DNA of 64,000 nt from Streptomyces odontomachi (GTDB taxonomy: Bacteria; Actinomycetota; Actinomycetes; Streptomycetales; Streptomycetaceae). Positions 43,994 to 53,765 of the stretch are shown here, piece by piece. The first letter of the stretch is position 1, and each line of letters opens with the position of its first letter. Both the position numbers and the translations under genes were made by a program. Location: NCBI RefSeq assembly GCF_024435355.1, contig NZ_JAMJWG010000003.1:62001-126000 (forward strand), read 5' to 3'. The notes under the pieces are model-generated. The model was not told where the DNA came from. It searched no databases and saw only the letters and a program-made list of their open reading frames with translations.

Positions 43994-44038
43994 GCGCTGG
44001 ACGAGCGAGAATCCCCGATCTTCGCAGGGAGCACCATC

Positions 44039-45088
44039 ATGCGTTACCGCTTTCTCGGCCGCACCGGTATGGAGGTCAGCGTCCACTGCCTGGGCACCAT
44101 GATGTTCGGTGCCGTGGGCAACCCGGACCACGACGAGTGCGCCCGCCTCGTGCACACCGCGCTGGACGCAGGTGTCAACTTCGTCGACACCGCCGACATG
44201 TACTCGGCCGGCGAGTCGGAGGAGATCGTCGGCAAGGCCCTGCGCGGCCGGCGCGACGAGGTCGTGCTGGCCAGCAAGGTGCACTTCCCGATGGGTGAGG
44301 GCCGCAACCGCGGGGGCAACGGCAGACGCTGGATCACCACGGCGGTCGAGGACAGCCTGCGGCGGCTGCGCACCGACTGGATAGACCTCTACCAGGTGCA
44401 CCGCCCGGACCCCGCGACCGACATCGAGGAGACCCTGTCGGTGCTGACCGACCTGGTGCGGCAGGGCAAGATCCGCGCGTTCGGCTGCTCGACCTTCCCG
44501 GCCGAGGACATCGTCGACGCCCACCACGTCGCCGAGCGCCGCGCCCTGCACCGCTTCCGCACCGAGCAGCCGCCCTACTCGATCCTGGCCAGGGGCATCG
44601 AGGCGAACGTGCTGCCCACCTGCCGGCGCTCCGGCATGGGGGTCCTGACCTGGGGTCCGCTCGCCTCGGGCTTCCTCACCGGCAGGTACCGCCAGGGACG
44701 GCCCGTCGATCTGGGCACCGGGCGTGCCGCGCTCACCCCGGCCCGCTTCGATCCGGCGCTGCCCGTCAACGCCACCAAACTGGAGATCGTCGAGCAACTC
44801 GTCGACATCTCAGCCGGTATCGGCTGCACCCTGCCCGAACTGGCGGTCGCCTTCGCCGCGGCGCACCCGGCCGTCACCTCGGTCATCATCGGGCCCCGCA
44901 CCACCGCGCAGTTGGAAGCGCTCCTCAAGGGCGCGTCGCTGCTGCTGGACGACGAGACGCTCGACCGCATCGACGCCGTCGTGCCGCCGGGCACCAACGT
45001 CTATCACCCGGACGGGGCGTGGACCCACCCGGCGCTCACCGACATCGCCGAACGCAGAAGGCCGGCGGTGGATCGGCCGGCGGCCTAG
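44039..45088 (+). CDS. aldo/keto reductase
   Basis: A 349-residue NADPH-dependent TIM-barrel oxidoreductase. The catalytic tetrad is visible: Asp and Tyr in VDTADMYSAGESEEI, Lys in VVLASKVHF, His in DLYQVHRPDP. The phosphate-binding end VTSVIIGPRTTAQLE is normal. Substrate unknown, probably small aldehydes or ketones. Expression is under the divergent MerR gene. Convergent with the ATP-grasp operon, with 34 bases between stops. Confidence 0.94.
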   Translation: MRYRFLGRTGMEVSVHCLGTMMFGAVGNPDHDECARLVHTALDAGVNFVDTADMYSAGESEEIVGKALRGRRDEVVLASKVHFPMGEGRNRGGNGRRWITTAVEDSLRRLRTDWIDLYQVHRPDPATDIEETLSVLTDLVRQGKIRAFGCSTFPAEDIVDAHHVAERRALHRFRTEQPPYSILARGIEANVLPTCRRSGMGVLTWGPLASGFLTGRYRQGRPVDLGTGRAALTPARFDPALPVNATKLEIVEQLVDISAGIGCTLPELAVAFAAAHPAVTSVIIGPRTTAQLEALLKGASLLLDDETLDRIDAVVPPGTNVYHPDGAWTHPALTDIAERRRPAVDRPAA

Positions 45089-45122
45089 ACGAGCGTGCCG
45101 TGCCGGGGGGCACCGCCGGGGG

Positions 45123-46376
45123 TCACCCCGTGTACAGCCCCCCTTCCTCCCACCCCCGTAACTCCCGATAGTCCCGGGCGACCTCCTCCGGCGTGCCGGC
45201 CAGGTAGGCGTAGCCGGGTGAGCTGAGCAGGTCGACGGTGACGGGGAGCCGGCGGTCGGGGTGGGCGCCGTGGCTGAGGGCGGTCAGGGTGGGGAGGCCG
45301 CGTAGCCGGTGTTCCCAGGCCAGCGACCGTACCGGCGCGTCCACGTGGTTGATGAGCGCCACGTTGCGCAGTTCCGCCGGGCCGGCCGCGCTCCCGTCGG
45401 ACTCGTCGAAGCGCCGCAGCGCGTCGGGGTCGACGAGGGTGTCGGCCAGGAGTGCGGTCTGGGAGACGCCGCAGTACTTCTCCACGACCCACGGCAGGGT
45501 GGCGCCGCCCGGTCGGGCACCGCTCTCGATCAGCACGGGGCCGCGCGCGGTCACCATCACCTCCGTGTGCGCCGCGCCGGAGACGATGCCGAGCGCGTCG
45601 AGGACGTGGGGCACGAAGCGGCGGACCAGATCGCCCTGCGCGTCGCCGACCGGGACCGGTAGTTCGTAGTCGTAGACCGGGCGGCCCGAGCTGCCGGTGC
45701 GCTTGGTGTACCGCCACAGCTCCGCGACCCGGTGCAGACCGTCGTGGCTGACCGAGTTGGCGTAGTACTCGGTGCCGTTCAGCCGTTCCTGCACCAGCAC
45801 CGCGCCGTTGCGCTCCGCGTAGAGGTTGCGCGACGCCAGTACCCGCGCGCAGGCCCACGTGACCTCCGCGCGGGTGCGACAGAACCAGACGTTGTCGCTG
45901 CCCGCGCTGCGCGGTGGCTTCACCACCACATCGGTCATCCCGCTCGCCGCGTACCAGGTGCCCGCCTCCCGTTCGTCGCCGAAGTCCGCGCCGCGCGGGA
46001 CGGCCAGGCCCGCCGCGGCCACCGCGCGGGCCATGGCGCTCTTGTCGCGCCGGGCGGCGACCGTCTCGAACCGGTGGCCGGGCAGCCCCATCAGGTGGGT
46101 GAGGGTGTCGGCGAGTTCGACGCCGGACTCCGTACCGGCCACCACCCGGGTCACGCCGAGCGCCGTCAGCCGCTCGGCGAGCGCGGGCGGGCCCGCGTCG
46201 CCCATGACGGCGTCCGCGGTCAGGCAGGTCTCGTACTGGCCGGGGTCGAAACCCCGGGTGAAGTACTCCGGCATCCCGTCCGCCGAGCTGACGTGCACGG
46301 CGGGCGCGCCACGGCGCCGGACCGCCTCGGCGAGCACCCGCCCGGTGGAGTAGCCGTCGATGAGGGCGATCTTCAT
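45123..46376 (-). CDS. ATP-grasp ligase C (last gene of the biosynthetic operon)
   Basis: A 417-residue ATP-grasp enzyme of the biotin-carboxylase-like group that includes L-amino-acid ligases. The pre-ATP-grasp domain begins MKIALIDGYSTGRVLAEAV. ATP-binding lysine regions are seen in VVVKPPRSAGSDNVW and the hinge VLVQERLNGTEYYANSVSHDG. The metal site is EVMVTARGPVLIESGARPGG, with the Glu/Asn-type ligands. It is expected to join a carboxylate to an amine through an acyl phosphate. It starts 10 bases after ligase B's stop. Leu406 is a TTA codon (45159-45161), a mark of bldA control. Natural substrate unknown. Confidence 0.85.
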   Translation of the reverse strand: MKIALIDGYSTGRVLAEAVRRRGAPAVHVSSADGMPEYFTRGFDPGQYETCLTADAVMGDAGPPALAERLTALGVTRVVAGTESGVELADTLTHLMGLPGHRFETVAARRDKSAMARAVAAAGLAVPRGADFGDEREAGTWYAASGMTDVVVKPPRSAGSDNVWFCRTRAEVTWACARVLASRNLYAERNGAVLVQERLNGTEYYANSVSHDGLHRVAELWRYTKRTGSSGRPVYDYELPVPVGDAQGDLVRRFVPHVLDALGIVSGAAHTEVMVTARGPVLIESGARPGGATLPWVVEKYCGVSQTALLADTLVDPDALRRFDESDGSAAGPAELRNVALINHVDAPVRSLAWEHRLRGLPTLTALSHGAHPDRRLPVTVDLLSSPGYAYLAGTPEEVARDYRELRGWEEGGLYTG

Positions 46377-46386
46377 TGGGCGGTCT

Positions 46387-47895
46387 TCATTTCGCTCCGT
46401 GGGCGGAGTCCGACATCCCGGCCGGCACGCGGACGGGCGGCACGGCGGACCTGGACGTGGCGGCGGACGCGGACGCGGGCCCGGGCGCGGACACGGGTGC
46501 CGGCTCGTGCAGGCAGCAGCCGACCCTCGCGCCGCCGCCCATGCTGACCACGCCCACCTGCGGGTCGAGACTGCCGCGGATGATGCAGCCCGCGTAGCCA
46601 TCGCCCCCGGCCACCGCGGGATCGGCGTAGAACACGCCCCAGTTCAGGTACAGCTCCTCGGGGGCGGCGCCCGGCGCGCCGGGGAACCGCTCCGCCATCG
46701 GGTGCACCCGGCGCTGGAGCACGTACGGCCCGTCCAGTGCCTCGTCGAGGTGGGCCCGCCACCGTGCCGCGTCGACCGTCCACCCCGCCACCACACCGCT
46801 GCCGCCGTGCAGCAGCGTGGGCTTGAGGATCAGCTCCTGCTGCTCGCGCACCGCGTACGGCAGCAGCGGGAGTTCACCGCCGTCGCCGTCCGCCACCATG
46901 CGCCGCACCGGTCGCGTCCACGGCAGGAACCGGTCGACGCAGGCCAGTTCGGCGGCGTTGAAGGCGTCGCGGTGCCGGTCGTCGGAGAGCATCGCGAGCG
47001 CGCCCTTGTTGCCGTACAGCTCCGCGTCCAGGCGGCTGAACATGCCCACGCCGCCGCGCTCGACCGCCCGCAGCACCGGCTCCACCAGCTCCGCGTCCTG
47101 CGCGGTGGCGATCTCCTCGACCAGGAAGAAGCGGAAGACGATGTCGACGGTGCGCCCGCCGACCTCCAGGCGGTCACCGCGCGCCCGGATCTGGCCGACG
47201 TGGCAGGGCACCGCGTCGACGCCGAGACGCTCCAGCAGCGCCGCCCACACCCGCAGCCGGGGCTCGTACGTGCGGAAGCTCTCCGGCCAGTCGGTCAGCG
47301 CCACCACCGGGCGCCGGCCCTCCGGCAGGAAGGCGGCGCACTCGGCGAACAGCGCGTCGCGGATCGTCCGGATCGTGTCCGGGTGGTCGAGCCCGTGCGC
47401 CTCGGCGAACTCCGCGAGCGCCGGGTGGTGCAGCATCGCCCGGCAGATGTCGGCGTTCTCGAACCCGCCCAGGGCGCTGGTGATGTTCAGCTCCAGCAGC
47501 CGGAACCCGTCCTCGTCCCGGTACAGGTCCGAGCGGGCCAGCGGCACCAGCGGGGCGCCGGTGGCCGCCGCCCGGCACACCACGGAGGTCTGGTGCTCGT
47601 TCATGCCCACGCCCCGTGCCAGCGCGGCCAGGTCGCCGCCGAACAGCCGGTTCGGCAGGTCGGTCAGCAACGCGTACAGGGTGCCCAGGTCGTCGGCGAG
47701 CCGGGTGCGCTCGGCCGCGGAGATGAACACCGGCGCCGGCAGGAACCGCCCCCGGTAGGCGACCGAGAGCAGGTCGGACGCGGCGGCTTCCGCGATGAGG
47801 TCGGCCGGCGCTGCGCCGCGCCGGGCGACGTGGTCGAGGTACTCGGCGCCCAGCGACGACCTGGTCAGGCGGTCCGGGTGCGGGGGCTGGCTCAT
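46387..47895 (-). CDS. ATP-grasp-like ligase B
   Basis: A 502-residue protein of the same general architecture as the product of the 51088 gene. The N-terminal half is a pre-ATP-grasp/substrate domain (LLELNITSALGGFENADI, then WPESFRTYEPRL). The C-terminal half has the nucleotide-binding loop LILKPTLLHGGSGVVAGW, the hinge YVLQRRVHP and LYLNWGVFYAD. This layout resembles glutathionylspermidine-synthase-like ATP-grasp proteins. ATG at 47895 (a TTG lies one codon earlier); no strong ribosome site. The C-terminal 30 residues are Ala/Pro/Ser-rich. A 23-bp repeat array fills the gap before it. Function in the operon: probably amide-bond formation. Confidence 0.75.
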   Translation of the reverse strand: MSQPPHPDRLTRSSLGAEYLDHVARRGAAPADLIAEAAASDLLSVAYRGRFLPAPVFISAAERTRLADDLGTLYALLTDLPNRLFGGDLAALARGVGMNEHQTSVVCRAAATGAPLVPLARSDLYRDEDGFRLLELNITSALGGFENADICRAMLHHPALAEFAEAHGLDHPDTIRTIRDALFAECAAFLPEGRRPVVALTDWPESFRTYEPRLRVWAALLERLGVDAVPCHVGQIRARGDRLEVGGRTVDIVFRFFLVEEIATAQDAELVEPVLRAVERGGVGMFSRLDAELYGNKGALAMLSDDRHRDAFNAAELACVDRFLPWTRPVRRMVADGDGGELPLLPYAVREQQELILKPTLLHGGSGVVAGWTVDAARWRAHLDEALDGPYVLQRRVHPMAERFPGAPGAAPEELYLNWGVFYADPAVAGGDGYAGCIIRGSLDPQVGVVSMGGGARVGCCLHEPAPVSAPGPASASAATSRSAVPPVRVPAGMSDSAHGAK

Positions 47896-47920
47896 CAAGG
47901 ATCGATCCCGTCTGTGTCAC

Positions 47921-48030
47921 GAGGAGGGGCACGGAGGAACGGAGGAGAGGGGCACGGAGGAACGTAGGAGAGGGGCACGGAGGAACGTAGGAGAGGGGCA
48001 CGGAGGAACGTAGGAGAGGGGCACGGAAGG
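47921..48030. repeat. 23-bp tandem repeat inside the biosynthetic operon
   Basis: Five copies marked by GGGGCAC at 47926, 47949, 47972, 47995 and 48018, a strict 23-base period (GGGGCACGGAGGAACGTAGG plus three bases). It lies between the M20 gene and ligase B on the same transcript, so it may affect read-through or the translation of ligase B. Confidence 0.9.
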
Positions 48031-48072
48031 AGGGGCCGTCAGGCGCGACGGGGTGGGCGGCGGAAGCGGGGG

Positions 48073-49287
48073 TCAGCCGGAGAGGAGCAGGTCGGCGAGG
48101 ACGTCCCGGCAGGTGACGAGCTCGGTGCGGGAGACCACCTCGTCGGGGCCGTGGGCGAGTTCGGAGTCGCCGGGACCGAAGTTCACGGCCGGGATGCCGT
48201 GCGCGGCGAAGCGGCCCACGTCGGTCCAGCCGAGTTTCGGCCGCGGTGCTTCCCCGGTCGCCGTGCACAGCCGCGCCACCAGGGGGTGGTGCAGGTCGGG
48301 CGGGGCGGGCGGCGAGGTCAGCAGGACGCGCCTTTCGTCGGCCTCCGGCGCGAGGCCGGCGACCAGGTCGGCCGCTGCGGCGCTGTCGCGGGTGGCGGCG
48401 TGCCGGTAGTTGACGCGGATGGTGCACCGGTCGGGCACCACGTTGCCCTGGACGCCGCCTTTCACGGAGACCACCGAGATGGACTCCCGGTAGGCCAGCC
48501 CGTCGATGACCACCGGCTCCGGGTCGTACGCGGCGATCCTGGCCAGGGCGGCCGAGGCCCGGTGCACGGCGTTGACGCCGCGCCAGGGGCGTGCGGTGTG
48601 CGCCCGTACCCCTTCGAAGTCGAGCTCGACGACCAGGTTGCCCTGGCAGCCGGCCTCCACCAGGCCGTCGGTGGGCTCCAGCAGGATCGCGAGATCCGCG
48701 TCTACCAGGTCACGGTGCTCGGCGAACAGCAGGTTCATCCCGCTGACCCCCGAGCCGATCTCCTCCTTGTCGTAGAAGACGAACCCGAGCTCCACGGGGG
48801 CGTCCGCGGCGCGTTCCGCCAGGTCGAGCATGACCGCCAGGCCGCCCTTCATGTCCACGGCACCCAGGCCCGCCACGGTGTCCGGCTCGCGCGGCACGTC
48901 CGGGCGCGGCATCTGCGGCACGGTGTCCAGGTGCCCGGCGAGCACCACGCGGGGGACGCCAGCGCCGCGTGGCCGGGTGCGGGCCACCAGGTTGTTGCCG
49001 TGCCGGGCCACCGTCAGCGCCGGGGCCCGGCTGCGTAAGCGGCGTTCCACCAGGTCGGTGATCTGCTCCTCGGCACCGCTCACCGAGGCGACGCCGACCA
49101 GGGCGGCCGTCAGCTCCAGCAGGTCGGTGGCGGCGAGGACGTCGCCCGCCGGTCCGGTGCTGCGCCCGGCGGGTGCGGTGTTGTGCCCGGTGGGTGTGGG
49201 GCTGGAGCCGGCGGGTGCGGGGCTGGCCGCGGCGGGTGCGGGGCTGGCCGCGGCGCGTCCGCCGTCGGTCGGGGTGGCGTCGGTCAT
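48073..49287 (-). CDS. M20 metallo-deacylase (DapE/ArgE-like)
   Basis: A 404-residue zinc hydrolase with the co-catalytic M20 motifs: AGHLDTVP (His119, Asp121), [11 protein letters not shown] (bridging Asp145), KEEIGSG (catalytic Glu175 and ligand Glu176) and a late [11 protein letters not shown] with the last His. The first 50 residues are Ala/Pro/Ser low complexity. It resembles succinyl-diaminopimelate desuccinylase, but in this operon it more likely removes an N-acyl or aminoacyl protecting group from a pathway intermediate. ATG 49287 follows AAGGTGA. Leu84 is a TTA codon (49036-49038). It starts 124 bases after the MFS gene. Confidence 0.88.
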   Translation of the reverse strand: MTDATPTDGGRAAASPAPAAASPAPAGSSPTPTGHNTAPAGRSTGPAGDVLAATDLLELTAALVGVASVSGAEEQITDLVERRLRSRAPALTVARHGNNLVARTRPRGAGVPRVVLAGHLDTVPQMPRPDVPREPDTVAGLGAVDMKGGLAVMLDLAERAADAPVELGFVFYDKEEIGSGVSGMNLLFAEHRDLVDADLAILLEPTDGLVEAGCQGNLVVELDFEGVRAHTARPWRGVNAVHRASAALARIAAYDPEPVVIDGLAYRESISVVSVKGGVQGNVVPDRCTIRVNYRHAATRDSAAAADLVAGLAPEADERRVLLTSPPAPPDLHHPLVARLCTATGEAPRPKLGWTDVGRFAAHGIPAVNFGPGDSELAHGPDEVVSRTELVTCRDVLADLLLSG

Positions 49288-49411
49288 GGGTTCACCTTCT
49301 GCTTTCTGCTTCGTCCACTGTTCCGGGACCCGCTGCACTACCGGCATCTCCCGTTCCGCCACCGGATCCGACGCCGCCCGATCCGACGCCCTCCGTTTCG
49401 CCACCGTCCGT

Positions 49412-51091
49412 TTAGCCACCGCCCGTCCCGCCACCGTCCGTTTCGCCGTCGCCCGTCCCGGCACCGTCCGTCCCGGAATCGTCCATCCCGGCACTGTCCA
49501 TCCGGGTACCGTCCGTTCCGCCGCTCTCCGTTCGGGTCAGCCAGCCGGCCCGTACGCCGAGTGCGAGCCGTATGGCCATGGCGGCCGTGACCACCGCGCC
49601 CGCCGCGAAGACGGCGGGCGTGCCGGCGGCCTTCGACAGCACGCCGGCCAGTGCGGCGCCGATCGGCATCGCGCCCCAGGCCAGCAGGCGGTAGACGCTG
49701 TTGACCCGGCCCTGGAGCTCCTTGGGGATGAGCGTCTGGCGCTTCACCACCACCACGACGTCCCAGGTGACGCCGGCGCACGCGGTCAGCGCGAGTGCCG
49801 GGCCCACCGCCCAAGCGGACGGTACGAGCCACACCACCAGGTTCGCCGCGCTGATGGCCAGCGCGACCAGCACCAGTGACCAGCCGGGACCGGCCCGCCG
49901 GGTCAGCTCGGGTGAGAGGCGTGCGGCCAGCACCGCGCCCACCGCCTGGCAGGCGAGCAGCAGCCCGTAGCCGGTGTCGCCCAGGTGCAGCACCCCGCGG
50001 GCGTGCACCACCAGCACCGCGAGGCCGCCGGTGACCACCAGGTTGAGCAGCCCGGCGGTGACCGCCAGGTTGCGCAGCATCCGGTGCCGCAGCAGCCAGG
50101 CGGCGCCGGTCGCCATGTCGCCGAGCAGCCCGGTCCTGCCCGTCCTCGTCGCCTTGCTCGCCGCCGGCCGGCAGGTGATCCGCAGGCTCGTCAGCAGGCC
50201 GGCCGAGACGTAGAAGCTGACCGCGTCGAGCGCGAACGGCACGGCTCGGGCCAGCGGGAAGAGCGCCGAGCCGAGCAGCGGGCCGACGAACTGGTTCGCC
50301 GCGGTCTGCGCTCCCATCAGCCGCCCGTTGGCCTCCACGAGACGGGTCTCGGGCACCACGGACGGCACGATCACCTGCGAGGCGTTGCGGAAGAACGTCT
50401 CGCAGGTGCCGATCAGGAAGAAGCAGGCGTACAGCGCGGGCAGCCCGGCCCAGCCGTAGGCGAGCGACAACGACAGCAGCAGCATGAGCGTGCCGCGGAA
50501 GAAGTCGATGCCCAGCATGGCGCGCCGCAGCTCGGTGCGGTCGACCAGCACGCCGGCCGGGATGCCGAACACCGCGTACGGCAGGGTGAGCGCCATGGTC
50601 ACCCCGGCGATCAGACGCGGGTCGTCGGTCAGGGTGCTGGCCAGCAGGGGTGCCGCGGTCAGGCTGACGCCGTCGCCGATCGCCGAGGCGGTCGAGGCGG
50701 TCCACAACCGGGCGAACCCGCCGCCCGCGCCGCCCAGTCCGGGCCGTTGCCCGGCACGGCCGCCGGTTCCGCGCGCCTTCGCCGACGCGGCGGTGGTCCC
50801 GGTCGACGGTGGATCGTCGGTGATCCCGGTCGACGGTGGATCGGCGGTGATCCCGGCGGCGGTTCCGGTGGTCGCACGGGTCGGCGCCGTGGCCACGGCT
50901 GCCTCGCCGGTCGCACCGGTCGCAACGATCACCGGCAACTCGCCGGCCGCACCGGTCACCGGCAACCCGCTGGTGGTGCCCGTCTTCGGCAGCCCGCCGT
51001 CTCCGGAGGGTGCCTTCGCCGGCCCGCGTGCCGTGTCCGGTGGCGGCGGGTCGGTCGTCTGGTCGTCCGGCGGCAGGGAGGAGGTGTTCAA
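49412..51091 (-). CDS. MFS exporter of the biosynthetic operon, TTG start
   Basis: A 559-residue transporter of the MFS_3 (enterobactin-exporter-like) type. Twelve helices span about 135-525, with [15 protein letters not shown] in helix 1 and [17 protein letters not shown] as the loop 2-3 motif. The start is an unusual TTG at 51091, supported by GGGAGG upstream and by a four-base overlap (TTGA) with the ligase A stop. The first 130 residues are Thr/Pro/Gly low complexity, including repeats of DPPSTG; the last 45 are Gly/Asp/Thr repeats. Both ends look like repeat expansions. Probably exports the pathway product and gives self-protection. Confidence 0.85.
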   Translation of the reverse strand: MNTSSLPPDDQTTDPPPPDTARGPAKAPSGDGGLPKTGTTSGLPVTGAAGELPVIVATGATGEAAVATAPTRATTGTAAGITADPPSTGITDDPPSTGTTAASAKARGTGGRAGQRPGLGGAGGGFARLWTASTASAIGDGVSLTAAPLLASTLTDDPRLIAGVTMALTLPYAVFGIPAGVLVDRTELRRAMLGIDFFRGTLMLLLSLSLAYGWAGLPALYACFFLIGTCETFFRNASQVIVPSVVPETRLVEANGRLMGAQTAANQFVGPLLGSALFPLARAVPFALDAVSFYVSAGLLTSLRITCRPAASKATRTGRTGLLGDMATGAAWLLRHRMLRNLAVTAGLLNLVVTGGLAVLVVHARGVLHLGDTGYGLLLACQAVGAVLAARLSPELTRRAGPGWSLVLVALAISAANLVVWLVPSAWAVGPALALTACAGVTWDVVVVVKRQTLIPKELQGRVNSVYRLLAWGAMPIGAALAGVLSKAAGTPAVFAAGAVVTAAMAIRLALGVRAGWLTRTESGGTDGTRMDSAGMDDSGTDGAGTGDGETDGGGTGGG

Positions 51092-52578
51092 CGATCCCTG
51101 CCTCCCGTCGCTGGCGGGTCCTCTCCCGTCGTGACGTGTACGGCCAGCTTCCGGCCGCCTTGGAACACGTTCACCTTGGCGTGGTGGCTGCCCTTCGAGC
51201 CGAAACCGGCCAGCCGCCCGCCCAGCAGGTAGGCGTCCAGGCTGATCGCCATCATCTCCACCTGCGGCGAGCCCGCGGTCACCACCGGGTAGCGCACCGG
51301 CTGCACGCGCCGCTGGGCGAGGTGGCCCTCGTCCGCCGCCCGCCGCACGGCCGCCCGCCAGTCGCCGCGTGACACGGCGTCCCCGATGGTCACGCCGTCG
51401 CCGCGGATGTCGTACGGCTGCTTGAGCACGTAGTCGCCCTGCCGTTCCAGCAACTCGTCCACCAGGGGGGTGGTGCCGTCCGGGCCCCTCGCGCCGGTGC
51501 CCAGACGCCGGGTCCACGGCAGCAGCCGGGCGGCCAGGTCCCGCTGCGCGGCGTCGAACAGGTCGGCGAACCGCGGCTCCTGGACGAAGGCCAGGCTCAG
51601 CTTGTTCTCCGCCACGTACCGCGCGCCGAACGGGTTGACGTGCACCAGCGGGGTGTCGCGCAGGGCACGCTCCCAGACGGTCACGAAGTCCTGCTCGGCC
51701 GCCATCGCGTTCCAGGACACCGTGTTGACCTTGTTCCAGCACAGGTCGGCGACCCGGCCGTCGAACCGGGCCCGGCCGCCGGTCACCGTCAGGGTGCGGG
51801 GGTCGGCGAGGAAGGCGTCCAGGCCGCGCTGCCGGAACTCGTCCGCCATCTCCCGGCTCTCCCGGTTGGCGGCCCCCGACGGTTGCAGCACCGCCACGCT
51901 CTCGGGGTGGGCGTTCTTGCCCGGCACCCGTGCGGCGGCGGCACCGGCCGCCGCACGCAGCGCGCTCAGGAACCGGTCGTCGCCGCCGTAGGTCAGCGGC
52001 GACAGCTCCGCAGCACCGTTCACCCCGGCGGCTCCGGCCGCGTCCGGTGCGAGCGAGGCGGCGACCCGGCGCACCGTGTCGTTGATGCGCGCCGTGAAGA
52101 GGGTGCCGGCGGGGGCGTCGGCGTTGTTCTCCAGCAGCACCAGCCGTTCGGTGCCCTGTTCCAGGTAGCCGTCGAGCCGGCACACCCACGGCGCGTCCCC
52201 CGGCCCCGGATCGGCCGCGATCAGCCGTTCGGCACCGGGCGGCAGCGCGAACCAGGCCCGCACCTCGGCGTGTTCCCGGTACAGCCGCACCACGTGCCCG
52301 AGCAGGTCGCCGTAGCGCTCCAGGGGCTCCCGCAACTCCTGGGCGGCGGAGCCCCGGACGAAGACGGGCAGCGGGGAGAGCGGGAAGTCGCGGTTCTGGA
52401 AGCACGGCGCGTCCACCAGGACCGCGGCGACCGCGGCGGCGGCCGTTCCCGGGCGCGCCACCAGGGCCTGGGCGTGGCCCAGCGCCCTGGGCCAGGCGAT
52501 GGTCGGTCCCGTCGATCCCGTCGGTCCCGCCGACCCCGTCGATCCCGCCGGTTCCGTCGGTTCCATCGGTTCCGTCAC
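51088..52578 (-). CDS. ATP-grasp-like ligase A
   Basis: A 496-residue protein paralogous in layout to ligase B. After a low-complexity N-terminus (EPTEPAGSTGSAGPTG) comes a pre-ATP-grasp domain (WVCRLDGYLEQGTERLVLLE, then NNADAPAGTLF). The nucleotide-binding loop is YVLKQPYDIRGDGVTIG, followed by AQRRVQPVRYPVV and the metal-site region VEMMAISLDAYLLGG. The GTG start at 52578 overlaps the aminotransferase stop by four bases (GTGA), and its own stop overlaps the MFS start, so expression is tightly coupled. It likely activates a carboxylate made by the upstream enzymes. Confidence 0.75.
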   Translation of the reverse strand: MTEPMEPTEPAGSTGSAGPTGSTGPTIAWPRALGHAQALVARPGTAAAAVAAVLVDAPCFQNRDFPLSPLPVFVRGSAAQELREPLERYGDLLGHVVRLYREHAEVRAWFALPPGAERLIAADPGPGDAPWVCRLDGYLEQGTERLVLLENNADAPAGTLFTARINDTVRRVAASLAPDAAGAAGVNGAAELSPLTYGGDDRFLSALRAAAGAAAARVPGKNAHPESVAVLQPSGAANRESREMADEFRQRGLDAFLADPRTLTVTGGRARFDGRVADLCWNKVNTVSWNAMAAEQDFVTVWERALRDTPLVHVNPFGARYVAENKLSLAFVQEPRFADLFDAAQRDLAARLLPWTRRLGTGARGPDGTTPLVDELLERQGDYVLKQPYDIRGDGVTIGDAVSRGDWRAAVRRAADEGHLAQRRVQPVRYPVVTAGSPQVEMMAISLDAYLLGGRLAGFGSKGSHHAKVNVFQGGRKLAVHVTTGEDPPATGGRDR

Positions 52579-53765
52579 CGGGCGGCCCCCTCGACGGTCG
52601 CCGGGCCGTCGCCGACCGGCACCGAAGCGGCGGCTGCCACCGTCGTTGCGCCGGCAATCCGGACGGCACCGTCCCCGCCCGACGCCGCACCATCCGCACC
52701 GTCCGGCGCCGGCCACCGCACCGGCGTGATGGGGCACTCGCCACGTGCCTGGCGGAAGTAGGTGTCCACCAGCGACTCGGTCACCGGGTGCGCGGGCCAG
52801 GTGCCGCACGGGGCGCCGTCCACCTCCCGCACGGGCGTGAACTCGGCGCCGGTCCCGCAGAGGAAGACCTCGTCCGCGGCGCGCAGCCGCTCCACCGTGA
52901 CCGGTTCGGCGGCGGCCCGCAGGCCGAGCTCCGCCGCGACCGCCAGCACCCAGGCACGGGTGACGCCGGGCAGCACCGCGTCCGCCAGCCGCGGGGTGAC
53001 GAGACGGCCGCCCTCGACGAGGAAGACCGTCGCGGTGGGCGCCTCGCTGATCAGCCCTTCGTCGGTGACGAGGACGCAGTTGTCGTATCCGGCCGCGCGC
53101 GCCTCGGCGACCGCGAGGCGCGGCCCCGCGTAGGCGGAGATGTTCTTCGCCGCGGCCGGGAAGACCGCGTTGGACGGCCGCTGCCAGGCGCTCACGGACA
53201 GCCGGGCGCCGGTGCCGGTGGCCAGCCACTTCTTGCGCCCGGACGGGGTCACGGACACCGTCAGCGCGCACTCCGCCGCGTCGGTGATGCCGCCGGGGTT
53301 GGCCGCGCTGACGGCCACGCGTACGTAGCTGTCCTCGTCGACGCCGTTGACCCCGACGAGTTCGTCGACGATCCCCGGCACGTCCGCGCAGCAGCCGTCG
53401 TCGAGGCCCATGAGCCGGCAGGAGTCGCGCAGCCGCCGCAGGTGCTGCTCGATCAGCCAGGCGCGCACCCCACCGGACGGGACATCGGACGGGCCATCGG
53501 ACAGCCCGCCGGCCGTACCGCCGGACAGCCCGCCGGCCGTACCGTCGGACAGCCCGGTCTGCCGGTAGAGCCTGATGCCCTCGAAGACCGACACGCCGTA
53601 TCGCAGGGCGATGCTGCCGACCGGCAGTGTCGCCTCGGCGGGCGGGACGAGCCGGCCGCGGTGGTGCACGAGGCGGCCGGCAGCCGGCGTCGCCGCCGGC
53701 GCTGGCACTGGCACTGGCACTGGCACTGGCGCCGGACCTGACGCGCTTGACCGTTCGGACGTCAC
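52575..53765 (-). CDS. class IV PLP aminotransferase (BCAT/D-AAT fold)
   Basis: A 396-residue fold-type IV enzyme. Family marks: [10 protein letters not shown] at the start of the large domain, the PLP lysine in [12 protein letters not shown], the phosphate-site [14 protein letters not shown] with the conserved Glu, [10 protein letters not shown], and [14 protein letters not shown]. It should transaminate a 2-oxo acid, plausibly the product of the aldolase encoded first in the operon. An N-terminal Val-Pro repeat (GGCACT microsatellite at about 53703-53732) and an inserted Gly/Ser/Asp repeat after residue 65 are unusual. GTG start overlaps the diiron-enzyme stop by four bases. No TTA codons seen. 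Confidence 0.87.
   Translation of the reverse strand: MTSERSSASGPAPVPVPVPVPAPAATPAAGRLVHHRGRLVPPAEATLPVGSIALRYGVSVFEGIRLYRQTGLSDGTAGGLSGGTAGGLSDGPSDVPSGGVRAWLIEQHLRRLRDSCRLMGLDDGCCADVPGIVDELVGVNGVDEDSYVRVAVSAANPGGITDAAECALTVSVTPSGRKKWLATGTGARLSVSAWQRPSNAVFPAAAKNISAYAGPRLAVAEARAAGYDNCVLVTDEGLISEAPTATVFLVEGGRLVTPRLADAVLPGVTRAWVLAVAAELGLRAAAEPVTVERLRAADEVFLCGTGAEFTPVREVDGAPCGTWPAHPVTESLVDTYFRQARGECPITPVRWPAPDGADGAASGGDGAVRIAGATTVAAAASVPVGDGPATVEGAAR

Noticed and set aside
49412..52744. 1110-codon minus-strand frame that would fuse the MFS with 550 upstream residues
   Set aside because: The upstream part is an out-of-frame reading of ligase A. The TTG at 51091 with GGGAGG and a TTGA overlap gives a normal MFS start.
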